Below the pieces are notes generated by a model. It saw only the letters and a program-made list of their open reading frames with translations. It was not told the origin of the DNA and did no database searches. 64,000 nt of DNA from a virus, in the IMG/VR virus record IMGVR_UViG_3300018432_000001, positions 78,478 through 142,477 of that record. One strand, given 5' to 3'. Position 1 is the first letter of the stretch. The number at the start of each line of letters is the position of its first letter. The translations under genes and the position numbers were made by a program. Below, piece by piece: positions 17,260 through 25,721 of the stretch.

Positions 17260-18476
17260 TGGTGTCGCTATCGCCGCTGCTGGGATGCGCCGGGCAGTAC
17301 CGTGTGGAGGTCTACCTCCTGCAACGCACTGACAACAACGACAACCCGCTGCCGGTACCGGAGATGCGGTTCATCGGCGTCCTTGAAGGCATCACCCAGG
17401 TCACCTGGACCCGGCGGCTTCGCGCCTTCTCCGAAGCGATCATCACGCTCGACTTCAACCAAGCGTCACCGGAGTGCTGCCGCCTGTTCGACATCGTCGC
17501 CAACTCGGTGCGCGTGGCGCAGCTGCGCATCTGGCGTGACGACGTCCAAGTGTGGGAGGGCGAGGTGATGCAGGCGATCGAGACCACGGGTTCCACCGTG
17601 AAAGAGATCAACGCCCGCGACGTCATCCAGCGCTTGGAAGACACCGTCAACAACTTCGACCTCGAATACCTGGAGATGCCCGTCACCGACATCGCGTTCG
17701 ACATTATCGAACGAAATCTGCTCAACCCAGCGTTCTCCGACCCGCTCGACGACACCCTCATCCTGCCGCAGATCGTGGTCGAAACCGTCACAGACCCCGA
17801 CGACACCATCAACTACCGTCCGGGCGCCAAGGTCGCTACTGTCGGGGAGCTGCTGCGTGCCCTGGGACAGTCGTACGGATTGGACTTCACCGTCATCAAC
17901 CGGTCCCTCCGTCTGCAGCGGCGACGAACCACCCAGGACCAGACCTACGCCAGACTGAACACCCATCACCTCATCGGCGAGGCCGAAGCCCGCTCGAATG
18001 GCAACGAAGCCGCCACCAGAGGCTGGGCCACCACCCAGAAAGAAGACGACACTGAACCACGGGGCCTGGAAACCAACGAGTACTGGCCTGGCATCACACA
18101 GAACTTCGGCGTCACCGGCACACGGTACGGACGCATTGACGTGCTTAACCGGGTCCAGGACAACAACGCAGACGTAGGCGACGTCCTGTCCTCGGCGAAA
18201 CGTGCCGTCTGGGGACGCAACCCGCCGCCGTCGGAGATCCTGCTGCCGACCACGGCCCAGCTCTCCCCATCCGCACCGCTGACAATGCCCGAACTCGTTC
18301 CGGGCCTGAGATTCGACTTCTTCGCCGAGGAAGGCCTGTGTAGGCCCATCCGACAGGGCATGCGGCTCCTGGGGGTGGAGGTCACGTGGACACCGTCAGG
18401 TGCCAACACCGAGGAAGGCGAAGAAGTTGCCGTGGAACTGTCGACGCTGTCGGACGTTACCGGGGTAGAGCCATAG
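17259..18476 (+). CDS. Minor tail protein, baseplate hub-like
   Basis: The ATG overlaps the previous stop (TGATG), giving 405 residues. It has the features of tail-associated hub proteins: an early MRFIGVLEGITQVTWTRRL segment, a central domain with INARDVIQRLEDTV, and a C-terminus with a RLLGVEVTWTPSG strand. It follows the distal tail-like gene and ends this plus-strand block. No lytic enzyme domain is visible. Confidence 0.65.
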   Translation: MVSLSPLLGCAGQYRVEVYLLQRTDNNDNPLPVPEMRFIGVLEGITQVTWTRRLRAFSEAIITLDFNQASPECCRLFDIVANSVRVAQLRIWRDDVQVWEGEVMQAIETTGSTVKEINARDVIQRLEDTVNNFDLEYLEMPVTDIAFDIIERNLLNPAFSDPLDDTLILPQIVVETVTDPDDTINYRPGAKVATVGELLRALGQSYGLDFTVINRSLRLQRRRTTQDQTYARLNTHHLIGEAEARSNGNEAATRGWATTQKEDDTEPRGLETNEYWPGITQNFGVTGTRYGRIDVLNRVQDNNADVGDVLSSAKRAVWGRNPPPSEILLPTTAQLSPSAPLTMPELVPGLRFDFFAEEGLCRPIRQGMRLLGVEVTWTPSGANTEEGEEVAVELSTLSDVTGVEP

Positions 18477-18531
18477 CAAGAACGGACCCACCCGCTTTCG
18501 CGGATGGGTCCGTTCGAAGGTCTTGCTATGG
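18471..18531. terminator. Two-part convergent terminator hairpin
   Basis: An inner stem (AACGGACCCA with its complement, then CCGC/GCGG around a TTTC loop) lies inside a second 10-bp pair, CCATAGCAAG and CTTGCTATGG. The structure overlaps the ends of the plus-strand tail gene and the minus-strand partition gene. It is therefore placed to stop both transcripts. Confidence 0.75.
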
Positions 18532-18672
18532 GTTCTTTTCTTGACGCTTCGACTTCACGAACACGTCTAGCGCTTCGACCATCAGGGCGTTCATCGGGCG
18601 CTTTGTCTCAGCCGCCATCACCTTGAGATCCGTGTGGAGTTGATCGGGGAGCTCAATCGTCGTTCTCTTCAC
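18526..18672 (-). CDS. Small ribbon-helix-helix protein of the partition operon
   Basis: The 48-residue product reads MKRTTIELPDQLHTDLKVMA and continues with a helix ending MVEALDVFVKSKRQEKNP, a canonical ribbon-helix-helix DNA-binding fold. The start is a GTG overlapping the upstream gene's end. In plasmid type Ib systems such small proteins bind the centromere and repress the operon. Together with ParA two genes upstream it probably forms the partition complex. The larger open frame covering it is rejected because its upstream part is unlike a protein. Confidence 0.7.
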   Translation of the reverse strand: MKRTTIELPDQLHTDLKVMAAETKRPMNALMVEALDVFVKSKRQEKNP

Positions 18673-19153
18673 CAGATCCCCAATCGTTCTCCCTGGCGTT
18701 GACACGCTCACAAGCTTCACCGTAGTAGTACTCGGCGTAGGGATCTCCCGCGAGACCGCGCTTGAACGTTTCCGCGATGATGTCGGCAGCCGGGCGCTTC
18801 TCCACCTGCGACTTCTTACCGATGGTCTCGATGACCCACACAGGCCACCGGTGGCTGACGCTCGAACGTTCCAGCTGAGGGTGACCGTGGTGTGCACGCA
18901 CGCTGTCAAGCATGCCGATGATCTCAGCGGCAGTGTTCTTAGCAGCGTTTTCTGACGTTTGTCCGTTCGTGCGTGCACGCGTGCGTGCACTACTGGACGA
19001 ACCGGACTTCTTATCCCTCTTCAGCTGCTCGCTTGCCTGCGGTTCCTCGGTTCGAACCTCGACAGTTGGGGGTTCGGCGCTGTCGGTCGGTTCCGACATG
19101 GGGGGGATCTGCGGGGGAGGGGGGGCCGGGACGTTCATGTTGTCACGCGCCAT
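18653..19153 (-). CDS. Partition operon protein of unknown function
   Basis: Its ATG overlaps the ParA stop, giving 166 residues. It has a proline-rich N-terminus (VPAPPPPQIPPM), a low-complexity serine/arginine stretch, then a helical domain with NAAKNTAAEIIGMLDSVRAH and an acidic C-terminus. Sandwiched between ParA and a ribbon-helix-helix protein, it may be an adaptor or a second DNA-binding partner. No family is recognised. Confidence 0.6.
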   Translation of the reverse strand: MARDNMNVPAPPPPQIPPMSEPTDSAEPPTVEVRTEEPQASEQLKRDKKSGSSSSARTRARTNGQTSENAAKNTAAEIIGMLDSVRAHHGHPQLERSSVSHRWPVWVIETIGKKSQVEKRPAADIIAETFKRGLAGDPYAEYYYGEACERVNARENDWGSGEENDD

Positions 19154-20018
19154 TGGGGCTTTCCTCCTGCTCTTCCATGCCACGGGAGATGACCACGTCA
19201 GTCAGCGCGTCGATGGACTCGATGACACCTTCGCGCTCGGACGGACGGAATGAGGTGATCGGCAGGCTCTCCGATTGGGTCTCGGCCAGTCTGGCGCGGA
19301 AGGGGATGACGTGGGGGAGTACCGGCACGGGTGCGCCCTGGTCGATCGCCTTGAATGAGATGGGCATCTCTTCGATGTACCGGTTGTGGAGCTTCAGGCG
19401 GATGTCCGCCTTGTTGATGATGACCCCGCCGAACTTCAGGTTCGGCACCATCAGGTGCTGACGGAAGTTGGAGACGAAGGTGGCCATGCGCAGGCCCCCC
19501 TTGATCTCGTTCCGTTCGGGGATGACGGTGATCCAGACGCGGTCCTCCTCGCCGTCGAGCGCGGCGATGCAGTTCTGCACGAGGTGTCCCAGGCTCGGGT
19601 CGGCGTTCAGCAGGACGTGGTCGTACATGTCGGCGGGAAGGGCGTCGAGGGCGCGGCGCAGACGGAACTGGGCACCGGCCTTGTCGGTTTCGTGAAGCCG
19701 GTCTTCGAGCATGTAGCCACCCTGGGCGACGTGGATGTAAGAGGCTTCGGGGACATCCCATCCGCAAGCGGTGATGGCGTCGGTGATGGGGCGCGGGTTG
19801 TGGTGGTCGAGCACTTCGGCCATGGTCAGGCGCGTGGGGTCTCCGGCGTCGAAGCGGTCGGCGGTGTCGTCCTGCGGGTCGACCTCGACGACGAGCACGC
19901 GCTTGTTGCGTCGGGCGAGGGCGTGTGCGATCTGGACGACGCCGAACGTCTTGCCCGAGCCGCCCTTGCCGTTGAGGAAGGCATCCCGAGGGGGGCGCAC
20001 AAAGAGGTTAGAGGACAT
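19143..20018 (-). CDS. parA: ParA family partition ATPase
   Basis: The 291-residue product carries the deviant Walker A motif NGKGGSGKTFG at about residues 17-27. A VLVVEVDPQDD Walker A'-type aspartate segment follows, then a VLLNADPSLG Walker B strand near 140 and a GGVIINKADIR strand near 215. ParA ATPases move DNA cargo over the nucleoid so that low-copy replicons are inherited. GGAAAGG lies before the ATG. Downstream genes overlap it. Partition genes suggest a plasmid-like stage, although no integrase or lysogeny module is visible in this window. Confidence 0.85.
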   Translation of the reverse strand: MSSNLFVRPPRDAFLNGKGGSGKTFGVVQIAHALARRNKRVLVVEVDPQDDTADRFDAGDPTRLTMAEVLDHHNPRPITDAITACGWDVPEASYIHVAQGGYMLEDRLHETDKAGAQFRLRRALDALPADMYDHVLLNADPSLGHLVQNCIAALDGEEDRVWITVIPERNEIKGGLRMATFVSNFRQHLMVPNLKFGGVIINKADIRLKLHNRYIEEMPISFKAIDQGAPVPVLPHVIPFRARLAETQSESLPITSFRPSEREGVIESIDALTDVVISRGMEEQEESPNGA

Positions 20019-20033
20019 GCTGAACCTTTCCGA

Positions 20034-20049
20034 TCATGTGAATACATGA
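20034..20049. promoter_or_regulatory. Palindrome upstream of parA, possible operator or centromere
   Basis: TCATGTGAATACATGA is a perfect 6-bp inverted repeat with a 4-base spacer, 16 bases before the parA start. A second CATG-containing half follows at about 20070. It is a plausible binding site for the ribbon-helix-helix protein, for autoregulation or as a centromere. A related TCATGTGAATA sequence occurs near 46256. Confidence 0.45.
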
Positions 20050-20127
20050 GCAAATAAATATTGATGCGAACATGAGGAATCTACACCCTACGAACCAGTC
20101 AGGGTTTTGGGCTATTTCGTGCCGGGC

Positions 20128-20154
20128 ATGGATGATTTGCGCTACTGATGAGAG
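20128..20154 (+). promoter_or_regulatory. Late promoter-like element, copy 5
   Basis: ATGGATGATTTGCGCTACTG followed by ATGAGAGG lies about 45 bases before the first receptor-binding-type gene. It keeps the GATTTG core and the TA-TGAGA downstream part of the other late elements, though the 5' bases differ. Confidence 0.35.
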
Positions 20155-20190
20155 GATGTATTTGTTCTAGTTGACCGTTTTGGGGGAATC

Positions 20191-22050
20191 GTGGCGAGAT
20201 GTGGTTGCAACGCCGCTAGTGCGACAACGTGCGACGCGATCGTGCTGTGCGTGGCGGCGAATCTCGGTCCGGGTCTGCGGTACGACAGCATCACCGGCCT
20301 GTTGTCGGTGCGGATCTCTGGCGACGTGGGCAACGCGGCCAGCTTCGGTTCCGACAGCGGCATCTATGTTCCCGGCGGCGACACCGTTCCCGATCCGGCC
20401 TCGGGTCGCCGGACGATCGCCGGGCTTCCCGTTCGTGCGGCCGGTGGTGCTGCTACCGGGGGCGGCTCGATGACCCCGTTCGGTTCCCCCGAGGGCATAG
20501 ATTACGCGGTAGCCAACCGGCTCGACATCATCAACATCTCCAACTTCGCCCTTGCTGACGGCGTCTCCATCGCCCGCTGGGATGGCCCGGGGGCGGACCT
20601 GGAGAACCGGACCGACAACCCCGCGACTATCGACACCCAGTTGATCAGTTCGGTGCAGCTGCCCAGCCTGCTGGTCGACGCGGGCGCGCGTGACACGCCG
20701 ACCGGCCGCGACTCGGGGGCTCCGGCAGTGTTGTTGAGCCCGGACGGGGGGTGGTTCGGGTTCTACGCGAACAACTTCACCCCCATGACGCTCACTGATG
20801 CCCTGTTCAAAGTCGCTGCTCGGGCCGTCGTGTACCTGCCGGTCATCGGAAGTCAGATCGAGTCCGATACGGAACGGCACCTGGCCGGTGCCGCTCGGGC
20901 GATCCTCCAGGCGCAGTCGCAAGCCTGGACCCTGTGCGGCGTCCCGGGCTATATCGACGACGGCGCGGGAAACATCATCCCGAGTCCGATCAGCACCTGG
21001 GTCGGCGATATCGCCGCCGCCGGGATCACCCCGGTCGTCGACTTGTTCGACGACAGCGCTGGAGGCTTCGTCGTGACCCCGGCCGAAGTCGTGGCAACCG
21101 GCGCCGAATGGGTTCGCCTCGCTCAAGCCGAAGGCGGTACCGGTGGTACCTCGCGCGCACGAATTCAGACGTTCCTTGACGCGGGCCTTCAGGTGTATGT
21201 GCAACCCCGCAGCTCACGGCAGTGGGATGCCGAACAGCTGTGGGACATGGGTGTCCGCGCGGTCTCGTCGGACTCCCCGGTCTACACCCGGGGTGCCCGT
21301 GGTGAAGCGGGCGATCTGGACTACCGCAAAGAAATCGTCATCCCCGGGCTCATCACCCGCACCATGATGGAAGGGTCGCTGACGCGCCGTACAAACCTCG
21401 GTATGGACCCCTCCGATATCGGCTGGGCACGCCAGTCGGACGTTGGCCGGAACTTCAGCGCCCAGTTCGGTTGGGAAGGCGGCATCGGTGCGCACCTGCA
21501 CTCGCAGCTACTCGGCGAGCTGTGCCCGTACGAGGTCACCGCGAACTACCGGCTGCGCCTCCGGTTCCGCGTCGACCCCACCCAGGCCAGCGCACCCGCC
21601 GGGGCGCTACCCAAGCTGGGCATCTTCTTCAACTCACCCGACGACCGGGACATCACCTACTTCGAACCCGATGACGGACCAGAACACGTCAATGGGTACT
21701 GGTTCAACATCCGCGTCGGCACCTCCAACCCCGGCCTGGTCACGATGGGCAAGTTCAACAACGGGAACTTCACCGTCTTGGACACTTCGATGGACTTCCC
21801 CACCATCACCATCGGCAGTTGGATCAACTTCAATATCACCGTGACGCCAACCACCGTCTCGCTCGGCGTCGGTGTCAGCGGCACGGAGTTGTCGGCCACG
21901 ATCAACGACAGTGACCACCGGGGACCCTACGCGTTCTACGCGTGGGAGGACGACTACATCGCGCCTGCCGACAACGCCGGATTCGCGCACGGGTACAGCG
22001 CCTACGAACTGTTCGCGACGACGTCGCCGATGTACGAGGACCAGTCCTGA
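20191..22050 (+). CDS. Minor tail / receptor-binding protein with phosphodiesterase-like barrel, copy 1
   Basis: The start is a GTG behind GGGGGAA. Residues 1-60 form a cysteine-rich head (MARCGCNAASATTCDAIVLC) seen in many Streptomyces phage tail proteins. Residues about 100-390 look like a glycerophosphodiester phosphodiesterase-type TIM barrel, with strands GITPVVDLFDD, AGLQVYVQPRSSR and GVRAVSSDSPVY. The clear metal-binding H-R-G pattern of active enzymes is missing or altered. The C-terminal 200 residues are beta-rich like lectin or concanavalin domains. A role in binding the cell envelope is inferred. The next gene is a paralogue. Confidence 0.65.
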   Translation: MARCGCNAASATTCDAIVLCVAANLGPGLRYDSITGLLSVRISGDVGNAASFGSDSGIYVPGGDTVPDPASGRRTIAGLPVRAAGGAATGGGSMTPFGSPEGIDYAVANRLDIINISNFALADGVSIARWDGPGADLENRTDNPATIDTQLISSVQLPSLLVDAGARDTPTGRDSGAPAVLLSPDGGWFGFYANNFTPMTLTDALFKVAARAVVYLPVIGSQIESDTERHLAGAARAILQAQSQAWTLCGVPGYIDDGAGNIIPSPISTWVGDIAAAGITPVVDLFDDSAGGFVVTPAEVVATGAEWVRLAQAEGGTGGTSRARIQTFLDAGLQVYVQPRSSRQWDAEQLWDMGVRAVSSDSPVYTRGARGEAGDLDYRKEIVIPGLITRTMMEGSLTRRTNLGMDPSDIGWARQSDVGRNFSAQFGWEGGIGAHLHSQLLGELCPYEVTANYRLRLRFRVDPTQASAPAGALPKLGIFFNSPDDRDITYFEPDDGPEHVNGYWFNIRVGTSNPGLVTMGKFNNGNFTVLDTSMDFPTITIGSWINFNITVTPTTVSLGVGVSGTELSATINDSDHRGPYAFYAWEDDYIAPADNAGFAHGYSAYELFATTSPMYEDQS

Positions 22051-23873
22051 TGGCCCGCTGCGGATGCAACACGGCCATGTCGACCACGTGCGACGCGATC
22101 ATGACGTGCATTGCCGACAACCTCGGTCCTGGCCTGGACTTCAACGAGTCGACCGGGCAGATCGACTTGGAGATTTCCACCGACGCCGGAAACACTGCGA
22201 CCATTGGGACCGACGGCGGATTCTACGCCCCCGCTTCCACCGGGCCTGGTGAGATCGTCTGGCCTGTCACTGTGGCGACGCTGCCCGAGCAGGCCATCGG
22301 TGCGACCGGCGGCGGTATCGGTGTCGGCCCTTCAACGTCGCCGTACCTCATCGAGTACTGCATCGCCAACGGCATCGACATGTATTCCACCACCGTGCTG
22401 CTCGGGTCCGACGGCGTCGCGCTGGAAACCATTCAAGGCGCTGGCAGCTCGATCACCGCCTTCACCGACAACCCCGGGTCGATCACATGGGGCCAGTCGT
22501 CGTCGTTGACGATGACCGCGATCAATTACGACGCCGGGACCCGCGATAACCCCACCGGCGACAACTCCAATGCGCCCGCAGCGCTGCAGATCCCGTACGG
22601 GGGCTGGGCCGGGTTCTATCAGAACCAGTACACCGGGCGTCAACTGGCAGAAATGCTGCGGCTCGTCCGGGGCCGGATGGTTGTGGACCTGCGCGTCAAC
22701 CGCAATGGGGTGACACCCGATGAGATCGAGGCAGCGATCGTCACTACCGTGCAGACAGTGGTAGATGCGGGCGCCCAGGACTGGTGCATCATCAATGTTC
22801 CCGGATACCTCGATGACGACTCGCCTTCCCCGATAGGAACGTGGGTTCCTCTTGTAACCGCAGCGGGGATCACGGCGGCGGTCAACCTGATCACGGAGGC
22901 GAGCGCGACGGGCATTCAGCCGGTCGCCACCATCGTCGCGTCGGGGGCGACCTGGGTCTCGGCCATCCGCGACGACGGCATGGACGGCACCTTGAACGAT
23001 GCGCGGATCACCGAGCTTGTCGCCGCCGGACTTCAGGTGATGGCACGTACGACCTCGCGGCAGTACTGGACGACCCACAATTTCACTACGTTGGGTGTTC
23101 GGGCCGTCGAAGGCCAGGACGCGGTCTACGCCCGAGGCTCCCGTGGGGAGACCGGGGACCTCAACTACCGTCAGACGCTCATTCCCGGTTTGGGTACGCG
23201 AACTGCCATCATCGGCGCGTTGACGCACGTCACCGATGACCAGCGTTCGCTGTGGCACGGCGGTTTCGCCCGGCTGGACCTGTCGGGTCGCTGGTTCCCG
23301 ATGCGGTATGCGTGGAACGGGCTACTCATTCCTACTGAGGCCAATCAGCTGCTGGGCACCATCTGCCCGATCCCGAACGCCACCGACTACGAGATCCGAC
23401 TACGGGTACGCCGCGATCCGGCCGCTGTTATGAGCTCCAGCCAAGAGGTCGGCATCTTCTTCGCGATCCCCGATGACCGCGACATCACCACCCCCAGCGG
23501 CACTACGAACCCGGTCAAGGACGGGTACATGGCCCGGTTGACGTCCCAGAGCACGGGAACGTCGTTCCGGCAGCTGTCCATCCGCCGGTTCACGAACGGT
23601 GGCTTCACCACCATCGCTACCGAGAGCAACACCGTCGCGTTGCCCACTGACTCGTGGGCCGATCTGACCGTGCGCGTGGAGGGGTCCCAGCTGACGTTCA
23701 TCGTGACCGTGGCAGGGGTGACACGGACACTGTCGGTCGCCGATGCCACTTGGCGGGGGCCCTACGCGGCCTACGCCTGGCGCGATGAACCATCGGCGGC
23801 GTCGGGGGCGTACCCGGGATTCGTCCACGGTTACACCAATCCGGAAGACCTGGTGATGTACGCGCCGCTCTAA
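22050..23873 (+). CDS. Minor tail / receptor-binding protein with phosphodiesterase-like barrel, copy 2
   Basis: The ATG overlaps the previous stop, giving 607 residues. The product aligns along its whole length with the preceding protein: MARCGCNTAMSTTCDAIMTC, a barrel with GITAAVNLITE, AGLQVMARTTSRQYW and GVRAVEGQDAVYARG, and a C-terminal beta domain with the shared VGIFF-IPDDRDIT segment. The copies are clearly diverged, so they may bind different receptors or form a hetero-oligomer. The gene ends before a strong hairpin. Confidence 0.65.
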   Translation: MARCGCNTAMSTTCDAIMTCIADNLGPGLDFNESTGQIDLEISTDAGNTATIGTDGGFYAPASTGPGEIVWPVTVATLPEQAIGATGGGIGVGPSTSPYLIEYCIANGIDMYSTTVLLGSDGVALETIQGAGSSITAFTDNPGSITWGQSSSLTMTAINYDAGTRDNPTGDNSNAPAALQIPYGGWAGFYQNQYTGRQLAEMLRLVRGRMVVDLRVNRNGVTPDEIEAAIVTTVQTVVDAGAQDWCIINVPGYLDDDSPSPIGTWVPLVTAAGITAAVNLITEASATGIQPVATIVASGATWVSAIRDDGMDGTLNDARITELVAAGLQVMARTTSRQYWTTHNFTTLGVRAVEGQDAVYARGSRGETGDLNYRQTLIPGLGTRTAIIGALTHVTDDQRSLWHGGFARLDLSGRWFPMRYAWNGLLIPTEANQLLGTICPIPNATDYEIRLRVRRDPAAVMSSSQEVGIFFAIPDDRDITTPSGTTNPVKDGYMARLTSQSTGTSFRQLSIRRFTNGGFTTIATESNTVALPTDSWADLTVRVEGSQLTFIVTVAGVTRTLSVADATWRGPYAAYAWRDEPSAASGAYPGFVHGYTNPEDLVMYAPL

Positions 23874-23884
23874 CGGTTGAGGAG

Positions 23885-23926
23885 GGGTCCGGAGCCTGCC
23901 GCCGGGAGTGATCGACTCCGGAACCC
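23885..23926. terminator. Convergent terminator hairpin
   Basis: GGGTCCGGAG pairs with CTCCGGAACCC (one bulged base) around a 21-base loop, between the plus-strand tail gene and a converging minus-strand gene. Confidence 0.6.
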
Positions 23927-23930
23927 TCGG

Positions 23931-24197
23931 TCAGGGAAGGTCGTTGTGGATGATGCCGTATCGGGTGATCCCGAATTTCGTGCCTTCGATGGTGATGTTC
24001 TCGCCGACGTCAGCGCCGACCGCGTCGTAGAACTCGGTCGTGTCGCATTCGGTCAGCTCCCCCGTGACGTTGTTGTAGATACCGATCGATGACACGGTGT
24101 AGTGAGAGGGGATGGCGACGTCGCAACCCAGGGCGGCAGCGAGAAAGTCCCTGATGAAGCTCGCGCGGATCAGGGCCGGGGTGGTTGTCGGCGTCAT
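23931..24197 (-). CDS. Hypothetical protein
   Basis: The start is the ATG at 24197, giving 88 residues. A CACAAT -10-like box lies 6 bases upstream, which predicts a leaderless message. The product has an N-terminal helix (IRASFIRDFLAAALGC) and a beta-rich remainder with GIYNNVTGELTE. No family is recognised. It faces the tail gene block and overlaps no neighbour. Confidence 0.55.
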   Translation of the reverse strand: MTPTTTPALIRASFIRDFLAAALGCDVAIPSHYTVSSIGIYNNVTGELTECDTTEFYDAVGADVGENITIEGTKFGITRYGIIHNDLP

Positions 24198-24205
24198 GGC
24201 CCTAT

Positions 24206-24222
24206 TGTGACTGATGATCACA
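24206..24222. promoter_or_regulatory. Inverted repeat overlapping a promoter
   Basis: TGTGA and TCACA half-sites are separated by 7 bases, immediately upstream of and overlapping the CACAAT -10 box of the gene at 23931-24197. Position and symmetry suggest a repressor or activator site. Confidence 0.4.
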
Positions 24223-24265
24223 GCCTGACGCAATCCGCATTCGTGTCACGTTTTCGCGGCGCGGC

Positions 24266-24805
24266 TCACTTTACGCGTGGCATCCGCTCGCGGCGCACGA
24301 CCGCGTGCTGGGGCCACTCATCGCCCGAGTCGTCCCATGTCCACAGAATCCCCTGGTAGTCGTTGCCGGTGAACCAGTTCCGGGCCAGCGCCCACAGGCT
24401 CGTGGTGGGCACGTGCTTGAAGTCGTCGCGCTCGTCGGCGCGGACGAGTCCGTGGCGGATGATCGTGGGCCGTTCCAGGCCGTGGGGGTTCTTGGCGAAC
24501 TTGGGGCCGATGAGTTCGTAGTAGGCGGCGCGGTCGGGTTGGAAGCCTTCACCCATGGTGGGGAGGTCGTCGGGGCTGCCCATGGCGGCTCGCAGGGTTT
24601 TCGGGGCGTCGTCGAGTGGTTTCCAGACGGCTTTGGCGTCGGCGCTGGCGGGTCCGAACTCCCAGCCGCGCTCGGGGGAGAAGCGGAGGGTGCGGCCGAG
24701 GTACAGCGGGCTCGGGGTCCCGTGTCGGCCGATCCAGTCGACGGTGACATCGGAGGTGTAGGTGCCCTCGGTGTCAGTGGCGAAAACGTCAGGCGCAGCA
24801 ATCAT
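24266..24805 (-). CDS. Hypothetical protein with weak RNA ligase-like C-terminus
   Basis: This 179-residue product has the segment YYELIGPKFAKNPHGLERP followed by IIRHGL, and later GILWTWDD and a basic VVRRERM strand. These recall motifs III to V of nucleotidyltransferase-type RNA ligases. A clear motif I (K-x-D-G) lysine is not found, so catalytic activity is doubtful. A -10 box TATAGT 6 bases before the ATG, with CTGACA 16 bases further up, predicts a leaderless transcript. Confidence 0.55.
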   Translation of the reverse strand: MIAAPDVFATDTEGTYTSDVTVDWIGRHGTPSPLYLGRTLRFSPERGWEFGPASADAKAVWKPLDDAPKTLRAAMGSPDDLPTMGEGFQPDRAAYYELIGPKFAKNPHGLERPTIIRHGLVRADERDDFKHVPTTSLWALARNWFTGNDYQGILWTWDDSGDEWPQHAVVRRERMPRVK

Positions 24806-24858
24806 GCCCTCACTATATCGCTTTGTCGCGTTTTGTCAGTGACGGTGCGGCACCGAAC

Positions 24859-25305
24859 CTATTGGGGAGGCAGCCCCGCACCGTCTCTTTCACCGTATAG
24901 GGGTTCGCCGAGGAGGTGCACATCGTGTGCGATGATCTCGTTTATCTGCTCGGCCATCGATGCATGGGCACCTTCCGAGATCCATTCGAGCGTGGAGCAC
25001 AGATCGAACCAGGTGGTGAGGAGCAGACTGGTCGGCGGCGGCAGCGTGTCCGGATCAGTGCCGCGTATGCCCCTGAAGGCAAATGCGTTCATGGCGATGT
25101 AACCGGTTTCCAGGTGCGTGAGGGTCAGGCGGCTGAATCCGTCGCGGGGGCGCCAGTCATAGGACAGCTCATCATTCTCAACATGCTTGCGGTGCATGTA
25201 AGGAGGATGATGGATGTGGATGTCGTTGATGTACCAGTTGAAGAACCCGATGGTCTTGGAGCGGATCTCGTCGGGAAGTCGCAAGCGCTTGGCGGGGCTG
25301 TCCAT
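24859..25305 (-). CDS. Hypothetical protein
   Basis: The start is set at the ATG at 25305 because a TATGAT box lies 6 bases upstream; the longer frame beyond it is arginine-rich and not protein-like. The 148-residue product is helical with aromatic stretches (FFNWYINDIHIHHPPYMHRK, then SLLLTTWFDLCSTLEWISEG). No family is recognised. Confidence 0.55.
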   Translation of the reverse strand: MDSPAKRLRLPDEIRSKTIGFFNWYINDIHIHHPPYMHRKHVENDELSYDWRPRDGFSRLTLTHLETGYIAMNAFAFRGIRGTDPDTLPPPTSLLLTTWFDLCSTLEWISEGAHASMAEQINEIIAHDVHLLGEPLYGERDGAGLPPQ

Positions 25306-25343
25306 ACGCGCATCATATGAGTGGTTTGCGTCTGATCGTCGGA

Positions 25344-25709
25344 TTACTCGCCGGTGATCGCGGCTTGCCGAGCGGCGCTGATCTGGTCGCGCATACCCGT
25401 AAGTCGGTCGATTTCGGCGTCGAGGTCGTCCATGAGCTCGTCGAGGACGGCTGAACGGTAGGTCAGGAGCCATACGGCGACGTCACCGATGACGTAGTAG
25501 CGCGTGGGACCGGGACCGGCGATGACCTCTTTGACCGGCCTGGGGAAGTGGGGATGGGTGCGCGCCCACACGTTGACGGTGCTGGTGTCGCGGCGCGCCA
25601 TCTCGGCGATCTCGGGGACAGAGACGAGTTCAGCCTCACGCCCCCGGTAGGTCTCGTCGAGCCAGCGCGTTTCGAAGCTCTTGGCGGGGCGGGGGCGGGG
25701 GCGGGGCAT
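25344..25709 (-). CDS. Helix-turn-helix DNA-binding protein
   Basis: This 121-residue protein carries a MerR/excisionase-type winged helix: VSVPEIAEMARRDTSTVNVW is the helix-turn-helix, followed by THPHFPRPVKEVI, a wing with RYYVIGDVAVWLL and a C-terminal helical coil. AAGGAG lies before the ATG. The gene is directly upstream of the recombination set in the opposite reading direction of translation order. It could be a regulator or a recombination directionality factor. Confidence 0.7.
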   Translation of the reverse strand: MPRPRPRPAKSFETRWLDETYRGREAELVSVPEIAEMARRDTSTVNVWARTHPHFPRPVKEVIAGPGPTRYYVIGDVAVWLLTYRSAVLDELMDDLDAEIDRLTGMRDQISAARQAAITGE

Positions 25710-25721
25710 GGTGCTCCTTCG

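Noticed and set aside
18673-18990. Upstream extension of the small ribbon-helix-helix gene to a 154-codon frame
   Set aside because: The extension overlaps the partition operon's middle gene in another frame and is serine/arginine-rich; the domain itself starts at the GTG at 18672.
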